A stretch of DNA of 64,000 bases from assembly GCA_026936325.1 (NCBI GenBank), contig JAPTHN010000012.1, positions 35,226,537 through 35,290,536 on the forward strand. The letters run 5' to 3'. The position numbers and the translations under genes were made by a program. Positions 37,701-50,050 of this stretch are shown here, piece after piece. The notes beneath the pieces were generated by a model that saw only the letters and a list, made by a program, of their open reading frames with translations, was not told the DNA's origin and did not search any database. Positions within the stretch are counted from its first letter, which is position 1. Each line of letters begins with the position of its first letter. This DNA comes from Platynereis dumerilii (taxonomy: Eukaryota > Annelida > Polychaeta > Phyllodocida > Nereididae).

Positions 37701-37942
37701 TTTTACATAACAGGCAGTAAGCACTGAAGTGATGCTAATCCATGACACAGCAGGAAGTGTTTTTTCTATAGAAAAAAATTCCTAAACCAACAAAAGTTAA
37801 ACCCAATTTGCATAGACTGTTATCAATTTTAGATGATTTAATCCACTGAATATTGCCATTAACAAATTCCTGTCTACTCCAACAATATGACTTGAATACA
37901 AACATTATTCCCAATAATATGCCATTCTATAAGGATTGTGTT

Positions 37943-38833
37943 CAATGACAATGACAATGACAATGACAATGACAATAACTTTATTAATCCTTATTCAGGA
38001 AACTCGTTTTGCAGACATGAAAATCAAATAGTATAACAGAAAACAGAAAAATGTAAAAACATGTAAAAACATAGGCCTATATATAACAACAAAAACATAT
38101 GAGGTATGACTAGAATACAAAAATTATGACTTGTTAAATAAACGAATAGCAGATGGCACAAACGATTTTTTTAAACGATCTGTTCTACAAAAAATTGAGT
38201 TAAGTCTAATGCCTGAGGGAAGAAAACGAAAAAAGGTATTTAAAGGATGATTAGAGTCATTCATAATAAATTTAACTTTCTTTTTCATGAAACATGTGTA
38301 CAATTCACTTGTGTTGTCTATTTCATTACATCCCAGTCTTCTAGCTGATTTTATAATTCTATCAAGGTTGTTGACATTCAATTTTGTTAAATTTCCATAC
38401 CAACAAATAATGCAAAAAGTAATAACAGACTGAATAATGCTTGTATAAAACAGATTGAGGATTTTTCGATCAACATTGACACTTCATAGTTTTCTGAGAA
38501 AAAACAAACGTTGTCTAGCTTTCTTTGTAATTCTGAGAATATTTTCATCACCTTTCAAGTTGTCATCAATTACTGTACCAAGATACTTATACGAATTAAC
38601 AACCTCAACTTCTTTGTTATCAATTAAGACAGGTGGACCAGTATGTTTGTCTTTACCAAAGTTCACAATTAATTCTTTTGTTTTAGTTACATTTAAATTC
38701 AGAAAATTTGAATTACACCAATTGTGAAACTGTAGTACTTCATCAAAATATTCATTACAATCATCATCTAATGTTTTTTTGTTCAATAAACCCATAAGGA
38801 CAGTGTCGTCAGCATATTTCAATAATTTACACT
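37943..38833 (-). mobile_element. Non-LTR retrotransposon (LINE) 3' portion, Rex1/CR1-like
   Basis: - strand ORF 38822-38484 carries KYADDTVLMGLL, NLNVTKTKELIVNF and YKYLGTVIDD, the end of a reverse transcriptase; ORF 38381-38124 carries NTFFRFLPSGIRLN and KKSFVPSAIRLFN, the Rex1-like C-terminus. An ATTGTC hexamer tail (37948-37977 on the + strand as AATGAC) marks the 3' end. 5'-truncated with one frame break between the ORFs. Inserted near R1 block f. Confidence 0.85.
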
Positions 38834-38839
38834 TGTTAC

Positions 38840-38990
38840 TTGTTCACCAGACCTTTACGCCTACGCATGGCCCATGTCACTAATGGCCTGTCAGTCTGCA
38901 GTAAATAAGCTGGTGGATGCATTGCAAGGCAGGACTTAATATGTCACCCTGGCATATAAATGTGGCTGGTGGTATATGATATAATGTGTA
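38840..38990 (+). repeat. Repeat R1, block f, copy 3
   Basis: TTACGCCTACGCATGGCCCA and AATGGCCTGTCAGTCTGCAG. Confidence 0.7.
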
Positions 38991-39047
38991 TGTGTTTCTA
39001 AGTTGTTAGACCCACAAATATACTAAGACAGTCATGTGCATAATGTA

Positions 39048-39604
39048 CAGGGTGGTCAAGAAAATACTTTACACACTTTCCGTGGCATAGTTCTATCAAT
39101 TTGCCTCTAATTACTATCAAACCTTTTCTAATGTAAAGAGGATAGTCATGGCAATATATCATCTGTAGTATGTTCCCCTGGGCCATGTTGTGTAAACTTG
39201 AGCTCTGATTTTGCAGAAATAAAAAAAGGCCATTTTCACACATTTTGCTGTCCCGAATGCAAGGCATTGCCATCAATTCAAATATTGTACCATTGCTTTC
39301 ATATTCTTACAGTAACCTAGAGTTCTTGAGAGGAGCGTTGACCCAGGATTTCAGCTCCCTTTGATTGAAAATCAATGCTGTGGGGAGCTTGAAAGAGAAG
39401 AAGGTTGATAGAAATTGCAAGCCGCCACAGTTTTTCAAAATGTGCCTCCTGTCGTAACGCCTTATCAAAATTAGATCCAAGAGTAGAAACATAATACTGA
39501 GATCCCTACCTGAACTTCATGCAAGAATGAGACTGATTGGATAAGAACTCACTGAGTTGTGGCTCATGAGCCAAAGACTGTAAAGTTTTTTCTTGACCAC
39601 CCTG
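39048..39604. mobile_element. Mariner-type MITE, 557 bp
   Basis: TIRs CAGGGTGGTCAAGAAAATAC and its inverse, TA on both sides (39046-39047 and 39605-39606). The end matches the mariner-like relic at 33927 for the first 8 bp. No coding capacity. Confidence 0.85.
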
Positions 39605-39839
39605 TACAATAATGACTGAGGATATAAAGATGACATCGGAGTTCTTTTACCTTTTGGAGTTCTATATGAGTCAATCAAGTCTTCTGTTTTCCCCCATTAA
39701 TAAAATATCTATCAGCTTTCGTAACAGTGCTGAGGAGTAATATCGTTAGGATATTAAACCTTTGAAAAATAATTATTTTATTTCCAAACTGTTGTAATGA
39801 AAAACCATCATATGAACTTAGTCACGGAGGCATAAATAC

Positions 39840-41060
39840 AGACCTTCTTTGCAGCAGTGAGCTATTTGGGTTGGCCATGAATCAACCAAGTCACGGAAAG
39901 TGCCTCAACTCATCAGCTACAAGTGTCAACTAACAGTGACAGATGAGATTTTCAATGAGCTGCTGGTCGGCTCTGGATGTTCTAATGTAGGTGGTTAGCC
40001 AGATGAAGCTTCTTAAGTTCCGGATAAGAGCAGCTTCTCAAGAAAGTCCAGATTGGACATGTCCATGCCAAGGGTTAATCTGCTCAATTCAAGAAAGGTT
40101 GGGTGTCTTTTGTAGACCTCAGTGCAGAGGATTGAGAGGGGCTTTACTTCTAGTTGTAGAGGTCATTGAAAAAAAATTCTCAATAGCTTGGTTCTTTCCT
40201 CTAATTGATAGAGATAAAGGTCAGTATGCACCAAACTGTTGAAATGCTCAGTTGATTGATTCTTTGGTAAAGAGATTCAGTCTTTACAAAAACAGAAACC
40301 GAAGGTACACATAACTTTGATCGATAACTTTCACAACTTGAAATTTTTATCCTTTGTGTGAATAACTGGGATTATATGACTTGAAATGAATGTTTGCACC
40401 AGAACAAGAATGAAGTTAGTGGAAAAGGCCAATCCTGGATCTTCTCACATAATTTTTGAGGTTTTCAAAAACAGCTTTACAATAGCAAACACAATTTATC
40501 TTTATTCCCATGAACAGCTTCCCAATGATGGTCTTTTTCTAAAGGAATATGTAGTTAAGATGCAAGAGGCTTTAATTTACTATCTTTGGAGTTATTTAAT
40601 GTCTGGCTTTATGGCTCATACATCAACACAATTGGATTTATTGAATGTCGGTCTATAAAACCTTCAGCGTGGATGGCATTTGTGATTAGATTATTGGTGG
40701 TCCTGAATGCTGCAATCTACTTTTCTGCAATTGATGGGATGAGCAAAGTGATGCCTCATTTGGAAAGGTTGACAGTCTGAAGCTTTAACTGAATGCCATT
40801 CCAATTACCCTTGAAGAGGAGCAGCCTTTCTGATCAAAAGGCATCAAAAAATGTCAAGAGTAGTTGTTTAAGAAGCAAGTAGTTTTAGAGAAGTCCTTAA
40901 TTGCCTCTGCTTTTTGTCTTATAGAATTGAACAACAAACATCATCTTTACACTCTAAAAAAATTCAGACAAAATTGTTTTTTTTTAGATTCAAAATGGTT
41001 TTTTGAAAAACCAAAATTCAATGCAAAAAACCAACATGGATTTTTAAAAAAATTTGCGAA
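39840..41060 (+). repeat. Repeat R1, blocks H-G, forward arm
   Basis: 39840-40250 (AACCAAGTCACGGAAAGTGC, CAACTAACAGTGACAGATGA, TTAGCCAGATGAAGCTTC) and 40480-40950 (TTGGAGTTATTTAATGTCTG, AGCCTTTCTGATCAAAA) are found in the same order, reversed, at 61920-63150. A partial family P foldback element lies at its right end (40950-41056). Confidence 0.75.
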
Positions 41061-41344
41061 ACTTTCCTTTTCTGCAATGTCCATGTTGAGTAAAATAGAC
41101 CAAGACATTCATTCTGCAAATTGGTAAAGCTCAGATGATGTATAATAATTATTTTAGGAAAATAAATGGCCAATTCAAATTGTAATCTACACTAAATAAG
41201 TCTCCATTGAATATGCAAGAAGTACAGTGGTTTTAATCATCACATTTGACAAGATTCTTTAATCAAAATATGGTATCAAATAAACTAGACCATCCTTGTA
41301 GCACTAGATAAAACAGTAAGGTTAGCATTAATTCCCTCTTGCAC

Positions 41345-41905
41345 TTGTTGACCTCATTCTTCACCAATTGCAGTGTTCAACCTCAGCACCTTTTAAGAGG
41401 CCAGTGGCTTGATGACCTTACAATGTCAAGAGGGAGCAATTCAATTATTCCTGAATTAGCTGTGCTTTCCCTGAGTGGCAATCAGGGCAACAGCATGCCA
41501 TTGTGTACCTCCTACAATTTCTAATACATTGTCTGAATCCTAAGCAGAAGGCTATAGTGAATGCTCCTGTCAGGACAGTTGATGTACCCTGAGAATTATG
41601 AAATTGGCATCAATTGATATTTTTTATCTTGCTTATTCTAAATTGAAGTCTTTCCCTACCCAGTTTAGTATTCATGAGGGTTTCAAAAAACTAGCTATTG
41701 TCTGTAAAATCTGTAAAACCGCTTCTCACTCCTTGTGGAGATTAGGAAAAATTAGACAATTACCTGACTTTCAATCAGAGAAACTATAAGGTACTCCAGG
41801 GTCAATACTTCAAGCCACACCAAGCCAACACAGGACGTGAGCAACTGGCAGATGTAGGCAAAGGACACACCCTTGAGGAACATGCTGGCTGCTTGCAACA
41901 GTTCA
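41345..41905 (+). repeat. Repeat R1, blocks b and e, copy 4
   Basis: Block b at 41345-41530 (CTTACAATGTCAAGAGGGAG, GGCAATCAGGGCAACAGC), block e at 41815-41900 (GCCAACACAGGACGTGAGC, GGCAGATGTAGGC). The peptide frame 41598-41789 has no recognisable motif. Confidence 0.6.
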
Positions 41906-41929
41906 GTATATATAGACAAAAAGCCATAA

Positions 41930-42135
41930 GCCCTTCAGACAGCCAAACATAGGCAAGAAACCATCCTTATTCTCCTGACCCATTGCCCCAAGGGTCAGGC
42001 AGTGAACACAATGCGGACACTGATGATTCCCTCGTGTCATTTGTAAGCTCTTTAGAGCAGCTAAAATATGCGCATGGGGGATGTTCCAAGTCTGGTTCTG
42101 CCATTTGTACAAGTCATATAAGGGTTATTTTGAGA
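41930..42135. repeat. Repeat shared with 49085-49250
   Basis: GCCCCAAGGGTCAGGCAGTG, TGTAAGCTCTTTAGAGCAGC and CATTTGTACAAGTCATATAA recur in the same order and orientation at 49085-49240. Next to LINE-like peptide at the second site, so possibly a LINE 3' region. Confidence 0.55.
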
Positions 42136-42180
42136 GCATGCATTTTGTAAGGTAATGTGGTTCATTGGACATTGCTATTA

Positions 42181-42539
42181 CAGTACAACCCAAAATAAAG
42201 TAAGATCATTTTCTGTCAGAAGTCCTATGTTTACCCATTTTGCCCTCCTTTCTCCTCTCCACCCCAAATCTCCTTACAACTACCTTTGACTCCTCACAAC
42301 AACCTTAGCACATATTCAAGACAGCTGCGAATGTAATTGCAATTAGCAAAGAGGCACAATATCAAATAAATCAAACACAATGGGGTTGATGGAGTTTAAA
42401 TTGATATTGTTTTAATGCGATTTTAACTGAGGTAGTTTCAAGGAAAAGGTAGGCTGTGATTCAGAGGTAGCCAAAAGGCGTGAAAGGGCAAAGTAGTTGC
42501 TGATTCTTCCTTCCTCGTACTTCATTATGGGTTGTACTG
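42181..42539. mobile_element. Short Tc1/mariner-like non-autonomous element, 359 bp
   Basis: CAGTACAACCC and GGGTTGTACTG ends with TA on both sides (42179-42180, 42540-42541). The ends match the 1.8-kb nested element at 16762-18586. Confidence 0.75.
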
Positions 42540-42569
42540 TAGCTATTGCTTGTTGTTATGTGTAGGGTA

Positions 42570-42945
42570 ACTCCCAATGTGTCTTGTCATGTTTGGATGT
42601 CTGAAGGGGTCGGCCAATAACATAAGCGAATGTTGCCCCTCCTTAGTGTCATCTGGCAACAATATTGGTATTGCTCACAATTATAAACAAGTTTTGATGT
42701 GGCATGATGCCACAAGATGGAGCAACTTCAGTACAATCCAGCAGCTTAATAAAAGAAAAAAAATTGATCAAGAAACCTTGTCCACATTTCTATGTCATCC
42801 AATGTGCCTTCTATAGCGCAGTATTTGTAATTTATGTCAAGGGCTAAGGTCAGTCCTCCAGGTTAAGCTGAACAATCTTGATTGATGAATTCTTTTGGTT
42901 CTTTGCCCTTGTTCCTTTGTACTGAAAATTAAAAGTCAGAAACAC
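42570..42945 (+). repeat. Left partner of an inverted repeat with 48560-48890
   Basis: GGTCAGTCCTCCAGGTTAAG, TTGATTGATGAATTC and CCTTTGTACTGAAAA are found reversed at 48580-48660. Frames on the sense strand give similar peptides at both places (SNFSTIQQL here, SNFSTIRQL there), so this was perhaps coding once. Confidence 0.6.
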
Positions 42946-43619
42946 AACCATAGAATCGGACAAACTTGGCCTGTAGCTTAAACTTTCATGAAAAATTTAT
43001 GAAGTAGTTCAATATTAATTAATTTTTCGTGTAGCGGGCAGATGTTATGGTTGATCGTGTTTATTAGCAAAACTCATAGATGAAACATCACCATCGTAAC
43101 TTTATTTGCTGATCGGTAAAGAGAAGAAAGATATACAGAAATACACAGCTCACACAAATTAAGAGCGCAAGGGTTTTTTTAAAAATTATTTTTGCCAGTT
43201 ATAGCTGTGTTCGCAAGATATAATGCACCAAATGACTCGGGAAACTGAATTGTAGATCTGTTACAGAAATTTAATGAAAAAACACATGATCTACCTTAAC
43301 TCAAACCCTAGATTTACCTTAATTGTATTTTTTAACTGCTTTTATCATAAGATCTAAGGTTTCTTAACCTTAAATCCATGGGGTCATGTGTGATACACTC
43401 AGGATGACATAATTGTATAAATGAAGTTGGTTCTATCCGCAGAAAGAACGTTGTGTCAGGTAATTGTCAGGATTCCTCTTTTTCATGTTACTATTAAATT
43501 GGTGTGTTGTTTTGTAGGACATAATTGTTGTTCTGTCATCAGTGTGAATGCATTATGGTTGTGCTGACCAAAACTTATAATTTAAGTACCTCTTAAAAAT
43601 ACAATCTGAATCACTCTTT

Positions 43620-45010
43620 CTGTCATCAGTCACAGCCTGGCAGATATAGCGAATGCTTCAACCTCCACATGACCTTTTGAAAGGAAACTAAGAGAAGCCA
43701 AACAAAGCTTAACATGACTTATCTTCTATGGTTGGCAGAAGAAGGTAAAGAGCATCACCCCAAGGCAAAATTGTGACTTCCATGACAGATGACTACATGT
43801 ATAGTCATGGATGAATTTAGGGATTTATTTGGGATCCTTGCCACATTCCCTGTATTATAAACTGAACCAAATAAAAAAAGCAAAACTATTTCCAGGGCTG
43901 TATTTCTCTATATACAATTAAGATGGGCTGTTGAGTTGATCTATATGCATAATCAGGTGTCAAAGGACTCAGTTCCTTAAAATCGTTAAATTCTGACCAT
44001 TGCATCTGCATCTGCGGCAATGTTTATCACATTGGGGTGCGGTCACTGGACAGGGGTATTAGGCACTTGACAGGGCAAATCTAATGTTTTCATGTGAAAG
44101 CTGGAAGAAAATTATGCAAAAGGCCACACAATGTGCTTCAGTTGGTGCCACTGAACTTGTTAAAATATTGTTGTTTGAGAAGTCAGGTCAGAGTTTGTCA
44201 CACACAATGATATTGCAGTGAACCACTTCAATTATTGAAACAGGTCAAGGAATGACCTAAACACGTGAAACAGAGTGAAAAAGGCATACGGTTTATCAAA
44301 AAGACTCTAACAACCTGAATAGCAGCCGTAGGACAAAAATCAGTACCAAGTGTGCTTTCCTTATGATTTTCTTACGGCGGCAGATGTGTGGTTGGGAGAA
44401 TAGGGAAAGGAAGGCGCAGAAAGTGCTGAAGTTTAACTTTGCAGCTGATACATAGGTTGCGTGAAGCCTTTCTGAAAGATCCTAAGCCATTTCTCATCTG
44501 CAGCTATTGTCTGGGCTGTTCGAGGACTTCCGTAGTTGCATTGTAATCATTGTGTGTGGAAAATTTTCATCTGACTTCTCAAAAATTTTGGTTTTAGCAA
44601 GTCAGGTGGCAGTAAATGAAGTGAATTGTATGGCCTTTTGCATCATTTTCTTCAAGCTTTAACATGAAATCATTAGATTTGCCCTACGGGGTGCCTAATA
44701 CCCCTTTCCACTCACCATACACCAATGTGATAAACTTGGTCACAGACATGTGAAAAATTGTCACACTCAAGTGATTTCATCCAACTGAGTCCTTTGACAC
44801 CTGATTACACAGATGCATACACTCAACAGCCCATATGAAACATATTTAGAAAAATAAAGCCCTGGGAATAGTTTTGCGTTTTTTATTTGGTTCAGTTTAC
44901 TTGGGAGGGATCTACAAGGTGCAACTTTTAAAGCAGCGTTGACAATCGTTTCATTTTGTGATTATTCACAAAGGTGAGAAAATGGGCGTGTGGGTGATAG
45001 GGCTTCACAT
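43620..45010 (+). repeat. Repeat R1, block d, interrupted by a TIR element
   Basis: 43620-43857 and 44900-45010 together give block d (ACCTTTTGAAAGGAAACTAA, GGCAGAAGAAGGTAAAGAGC, GGGATCCTTGCCAC, then ATCTACAAGGTGC). The 1-kb insertion lies between CCCTGTAT and CTTGGGA. Confidence 0.65.
43858..44899. mobile_element. Long-TIR non-autonomous element, about 1.04 kb
   Basis: TAAACTGAACCAAATAAAAA begins imperfect inverted arms of about 330 bp (43858-44190 and 44560-44899). A TA occurs on both sides. The middle has no ORF of note. Confidence 0.75.
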
Positions 45011-45189
45011 CCTGAATTTATGCACTAAACAAACTTAATAGGACATGCAGGAATCACACCAATGAAGCATAGTGCAGTCTTGGAACAGCATGAAAAATAT
45101 GTCTAACTTATTTCCTTTTTCAATATAACACCATTATTACAACAACCACCAACATGTACACAACAGTCAGATTTGGGAACATTAAGGTA

Positions 45190-45750
45190 TCTGTAGTCGA
45201 ATGCAACCGACTGCAGCAAGCCAACACATGATAAATGCTACTGTCCCTTGAGGTACACTAAGCTAGCTCACAACAGTTTATGAGGTCAATATCAGAAGAC
45301 ATAAAAGTGCATGCTATACTCATATAGTCCTCAGGAGGCCTTTAAAGCTAGCTGTGTCAAAAGTGGCTGGTCAGATTGTAAACTCTGACAAGACACCAAG
45401 CTGCTACTAATCAGGAAGTAGAGTATTAAGGGCAGAAACAGGCAAAACCCAATATGCAGTGTTATTAATTTTAATGATTTTGTTGAAAGAGTACATGTAC
45501 AAGCCTTGATCAATTCCTGTTTACCATTGTTATACTACACATAGAAAAAATATGCAACTGTTCTAGATATGTCGCTATACAAGGGAATGTTTTCACCCTT
45601 TTACGCCTACGCATGGCCGATGACACTAATGGCCTGCCAGTCTGCAGCAGGTAAGCTGGTAGATGCATTGCAAGGCATGACTTATGTCAGTGATGTCACT
45701 CAGGCTTATGAAAGTGGTTGGTGGTATGGGGATTCATTGTGTCTACATTT
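45190..45750 (+). repeat. Repeat R1, blocks e-f, copy 4
   Basis: Block e at 45210-45280, block f at 45510-45740 (TTTTACGCCTACGCATGGCC, AATGGCCTGCCAGTCTGCAG). The 66-residue frame at 45569-45769 is block f read as peptide and is closed in the other copies. Confidence 0.65.
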
Positions 45751-45916
45751 CTCTTTTGCGTGGAGTTAAGAGCCCAAGACCTTAAAAGTTACTGAAGCAA
45801 CCACACAGTATACATGCATACATGATTGAAATTAATGATATCATTAGATTAAGGCAGTGAAATTCTTTTGCCTCACGCAAGCTGTTAAAGAATCTTTGAC
45901 GCAAATTACTTTTATT

Positions 45917-46056
45917 CTTGTGATGAATTTTACCTTCAGAGGATTTGATGATTTTTTATCCATAATTTTTGACAATCTCGCATTGTCTTCGTCAGTGGTG
46001 TAAAAAATTATAGATAAAAAATCAATAAATCCTCAGAAGGTAAAATTCATCACAAG
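45917..46056. repeat. 140-bp hairpin
   Basis: Arms of about 57 bp (45917-45974 and 46000-46056, sharing CTTGTGATGAATTTTACCTT inverted) around a 25-bp loop. Either a foldback element or a local inverted duplication. Confidence 0.8.
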
Positions 46057-46519
46057 TTATGGATCCAAGGATAGAGAATCTACACTTTAGATTACTTTTA
46101 TTCTGTTAGGTAAGAAATTTGTCCCACTTTATTTGGGTATATATTGCAATTCAGAAAATTGTGTAGGTGCAATAACGAACATTGCAACCTAAAACGTGCC
46201 TAAAACTAACTCTAAACCTAATTTTTATCCTAAAACTGCAAGATATAACACCTCCATGGGTGCTAGCAATGGCAGGTACACAAACGAAAAATAAAGCACA
46301 TACACATGTGCTCGTTCTTAAATAATTATACACGAGCAGTCGAGCACCTGTGCTCGTTTTTTAATGTCCATAAATTCGTACATGCTCGTTTTTGCACCTC
46401 CAAAAATTTGTGTACATGTCAAATAATGAAAAATGTATACTACTTTATTCAGTAAAGTGCAAAAATACTGAATTTACACACCCGGATATCCATTCCTGTC
46501 CATTTCTGTCTGAATCATG

Positions 46520-46620
46520 CACTCTAAAAAATCCATGTTGGTTTTTTGCATTGAAATTTGGTTTTTCAAAAAACCATTTTGAATCTAAAAAACCAATTTT
46601 GTCTGAAATTTTTTAGAGTG
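46520..46620. mobile_element. Foldback MITE (family P), internally deleted
   Basis: CACTCTAAAAAATCCATG ... TTTTTTAGAGTG: the left arm has lost most of its length, keeping only the end. Confidence 0.75.
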
Positions 46621-47046
46621 TGTCTTCACATTAGTTGGCTTATTCTTGGTTAACAAACACACTTCCTGATGAACTACTTCAACAGTTATTGCTGACAGCA
46701 GAGACAGGAGGCAGGTGGTCTCATTAGGCCTGCAGGTCAAGGTCAGTCAGAGATGGCCGTTTACAGTTTCCATTCTTTCTGACCACAATGCCTATGTATT
46801 TCACATTATAACACCCTGACACATAAATCCAATTAAACAGCTCAGAGCATGTGTCTAATGAACCATGAATGTGCCCATGCTACCATACAAAATACAAAAT
46901 TTAAAGGAAACACTGAAATACAACTTGTACAAGTGGCAGATACAGGCCCAGGCCATCCCTGAGGTGTATCATCAAAATGTTCACTACCTACCCCTTTGGG
47001 TAGAAGGAACTAGGAGAATTTCTCCCTGTGTTGTAGAGTGAGACAC
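46621..47046. other. No feature recognised
   Basis: Mixed sequence with faint R1 block e words (GTGGCAGATACAGGCCCAGG) near 46930. Confidence 0.35.
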
Positions 47047-47235
47047 AGTGGCGTCCCTATGGGGGGCACGTACCCCCCCCCCCCAACATTGGACCTGTCC
47101 CCCCAGGTGCCCCCCCATATGAACTTTTCAACCTTGGCTAAAATATGCAATTAGTATTGTGAGTGCCCCCCCCCCCAGAGAATCGCGTGCCCCCCAGGTG
47201 CCCCCCCCCGCTCGAGACCCCCTAGTTACGCCACT
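47047..47235. mobile_element. 189-bp G/C-run element with AGTGGCGT ends
   Basis: AGTGGCGTCCCTATGGGGGG at the left and AGTTACGCCACT at the right are inverted. Two CCCCCAGGTGCCCCCCC segments inside are a local duplication. Confidence 0.6.
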
Positions 47236-47454
47236 GTTGAGGTGTAAATAAAGCAACAAAATATATGACCAGGAATATTTTTTGCCAATAAGAACCACAA
47301 TTACTTTGGCCCAAAAGTTGACAAGATTTGATGCAATATCCAAATATAACAAATGGTCTTACGTACTCTTACCTTCTCAGGATGAATTCTCAATAATCTA
47401 TTTTACTCCACACAACAATCATAGTGGCTAGAAGACAACTTTGATAATCTGTTT

Positions 47455-47545
47455 GCAAAAAATGTTCCTGGTCGAGTCACAAGTCAAGCAATCTGTCCCT
47501 GTTACCTCATTCATCAACGGCAGGAAGAGATAATAAGGGGAATTA
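47455..47545 (-). repeat. Repeat R1, block A, reverse copy
   Basis: CAATCTGTCCCTGTTACCTC and ATTCATCAACGG are the reverse of block A words at 35620-35660. Confidence 0.6.
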
Positions 47546-47928
47546 CAGTTTTGTTTGAACAGTGAAGAGGGTTAAATTCCATTGTTGACAATCCTTTGAG
47601 CATACAATACATGGTCCCAATGTCTGAAAATTCAGCTTTTAAATATCATGATGAAGTTTTAGAATACAGTTTAGGCTTTGTCATGGATGAAGTATTTTAT
47701 GCGTCTGTCACTGATGAGTGATGACATATGGCGTGATTTATATTATATTGGTCAGAGGTTTCCAGAGTTTTTTTCTCTATGCAGCCATAATGTATTTTGA
47801 ATGCCTCATGACTTTTCTTTTGGGAAGAAAGAAACAGTGACAGTTATACAAAACACATCATCACTGATTACATCTTGCTGATATCATAGGCTCTGGGTTG
47901 CAGTTTTGGAGCAATTTGTCTATCTCAG

Positions 47929-48207
47929 GGGTACCGGAAGGAATCGCGGGTGGCAGGGGCAGTCAGATGAAAAAGGCCAAATCGTATCTGCGCCAATTTC
48001 GTGCGACCAAATTTAAATAGAGAATCACTCATAAAAAGAGTCATAATTTTGAATATATATGTTTACTAATTTTTGCCTAAAATTAGTACAATAAGGCTTA
48101 ATAATGTTTTTTTCTTTAAGATCTAAAGGGCACCCTTGCCCCCCCTGCCCCCTTGGACAAGGGCAGGAGGGGCAATTGCCACCCCCCCCCTGCTCCGGCA
48201 CCCTTGG
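47929..48207. mobile_element. Small element with GGGGTACCGGA ends
   Basis: AGGGGTACCGGAA and CTCCGGCACCCTT are inverted ends; G/C runs near the right end. It sits directly against R1 block A. Confidence 0.5.
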
Positions 48208-48900
48208 TTTATCTGGCCCCAATAGCTGAGATGACATTGACCAATACAACAAATTGTCAGCCAAACGGCCCTGGGCAGTTCCCAGCTGAGTCAGAAGTAA
48301 GGTAATCTGTCCCTGTTCCCTCATTCATCAACCCTTAAAGGTTGAAAGAAGGTCGATATATGCCAAAGTGGCCTACCTTACTAAATCTCTGAGGAGAATT
48401 TGCTTCTGGTGATTGGGAGTTTACCTTAATGTAAGACTGACAAACAATTTGGTCAACAAAAATACCTGCCCCCTACAAGAAAGATAAATTAATATTGAAA
48501 GAATTCATTAATTTTTCATTGAAGTTTAAGCAACCAGTCTAGCTTGGCAAGTGTCTCTGATTTTTACTTGTCATTTTCAGTACAAAGGGACAATGGGGAA
48601 GAACCAAAATAATTCATCAATCAAGAATGTTAAGCTTGACCGGGAGGACTGACCTTAGCTTTTGACTTTAATTACTTCTAGTGTCTCATGCAAGGCACAT
48701 TAATGGACCTAGAAATATGGACAAAGCTTGTTGATGACTTTTTTGCTTTTTTTTCAGCTGCCTGATTGTACTGAAGTTGCTCGACCTTGGAGTATCATGT
48801 TGCATCAATGAGTCATGTCCATATAGTTGCCAGATAATACTAGTTACAGAGGGGCAAAAGGGTGTCAATATTTATGGAAGCATGCTGTCAATCTAAGTTA
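48207..48900 (-). repeat. Repeat R1, block A and following blocks, reverse
   Basis: Block A reversed at 48207-48370 (CAATACAACAAATTGTCAGC, GAAAGAAGGTCGATATA); 48470-48545 matches 63890-63970; 48560-48890 is the inverted partner of 42570-42945. Confidence 0.65.
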
Positions 48901-49029
48901 TGTAGGTACACCTTCACTAATGATTTTGGCCAGCCCCTAAGAACTGGCAGCCAAACACAGGCTAGAAACATTCCTTAAATCTAAGACATGTAGCTCCACA
49001 TTCATCTTTATATGTAATTTAGGATAACC

Positions 49030-49460
49030 CTGCAGTCAAACATAGCCAAAAAACATTCCTATACACTGTACTAGTCTTCCTCCCAGACTCTTGCCCCAAG
49101 GGTTAGGCAGTGAACACCATGCGGACCCTAATGATTCCCTCATCTCACTTGTAAGCTCTTTAGAGCAGCCAAAATATACCTCAGGGGGATGTCCTAAGCC
49201 TGTATCTGACATTTGTACAAGTCGTATAAGGGTTATTTTGGGAACTGTTTTTGTATGAAATTCAGGGTACAAAACACGGCTATTGTAAATTGTGATGCCG
49301 TGTGCCATGCAGACCAGTCTTTTCCTAACCAGAGAGTCATTATCATGTATCTGCACTGTTGTTCCAACCATCTCTGGAGCACCACTTATAACGTCGTGCC
49401 GTTTCGTTTTTAGAGCTGCATTTACAAGCCCAAAGAAAGCAACACAGGCATATAACAATA
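49030..49460 (-). mobile_element. LINE-like fragment, reverse
   Basis: A 140-residue - strand frame begins LYACVAFFGLVNAALKTKRH, close in pattern to VLIYANVAFLGLLSKQLKNE in the LINE fragment near 29130. The distal half repeats 41930-42135. No reverse-transcriptase core remains. Confidence 0.5.
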
Positions 49461-49997
49461 CACTGGGTACAGTAGCATTAAAAATTAAGACACCTACAAT
49501 ATGAATTGCTTTAGCTTTTGCCTTTTCTAGGAAATTTCAAATCTCTGCTGAAAGAAATGCAAGCTCAGGTCTTCGATGTGGAATAGGCAGTAATCTGCAC
49601 CATGAAATGTCAGTCAAGCTGCCTTCTTTAATTCTCATTTGAGACTGAGTTTAGCAGTGTGTCCCTTTTGACTCATTCATCAACCCTAGTTGAAAGATAA
49701 GGACAAGACAAGACCCAAACAGGAAGCAAATAATAGGACAATCTAGATGACATGGCTATGGAAGAAAACCAGACACATTTTGCATTGAATCAATCAATAC
49801 ATCAAGTTCAAGTTTGTTTTATTGCTAAAAAATGTTACATCAATATAGGAGCGACTTACATCTAGATACTAGTATGTGTATAATGATGATTAAAAGCAAG
49901 AAATGGAATATTTGGCAATTTCTTTAAACATAATATCTCAATGACAGTATTTTCCTACATTTACAAACATCGTAAAAGACTCCATTTCTTGCTTGTT
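49461..49997. other. No gene recognised
   Basis: Contains a faint block A reverse trace (GACTCATTCATCAACCCTAG at 49669-49688). AT-rich up to the 16-bp direct repeat. Confidence 0.4.
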
Positions 49998-50050
49998 CTA
50001 AGCAACAACTAGCTCCAAGAAACTGGCCTGCCTTGGGTAGGCCAGTTCCA
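49998..50050. repeat. Left copy of a 16-bp direct repeat plus hairpin bracketing the locus
   Basis: CTAAGCAACAACTAGC at 49998-50013 recurs in the same orientation at 60473-60488. On the inner side follows an inverted repeat, AACTGGCC ... GGCCAGTT (about 50020-50048). The pairing with the right copy suggests a boundary of the gene pair, but shared ancestry with surrounding dispersed repeats is not excluded. Confidence 0.45.

Noticed and set aside
45569-45769. 66-residue ORF in R1 block f
   Set aside because: The frame is not kept in the other copies of the block.
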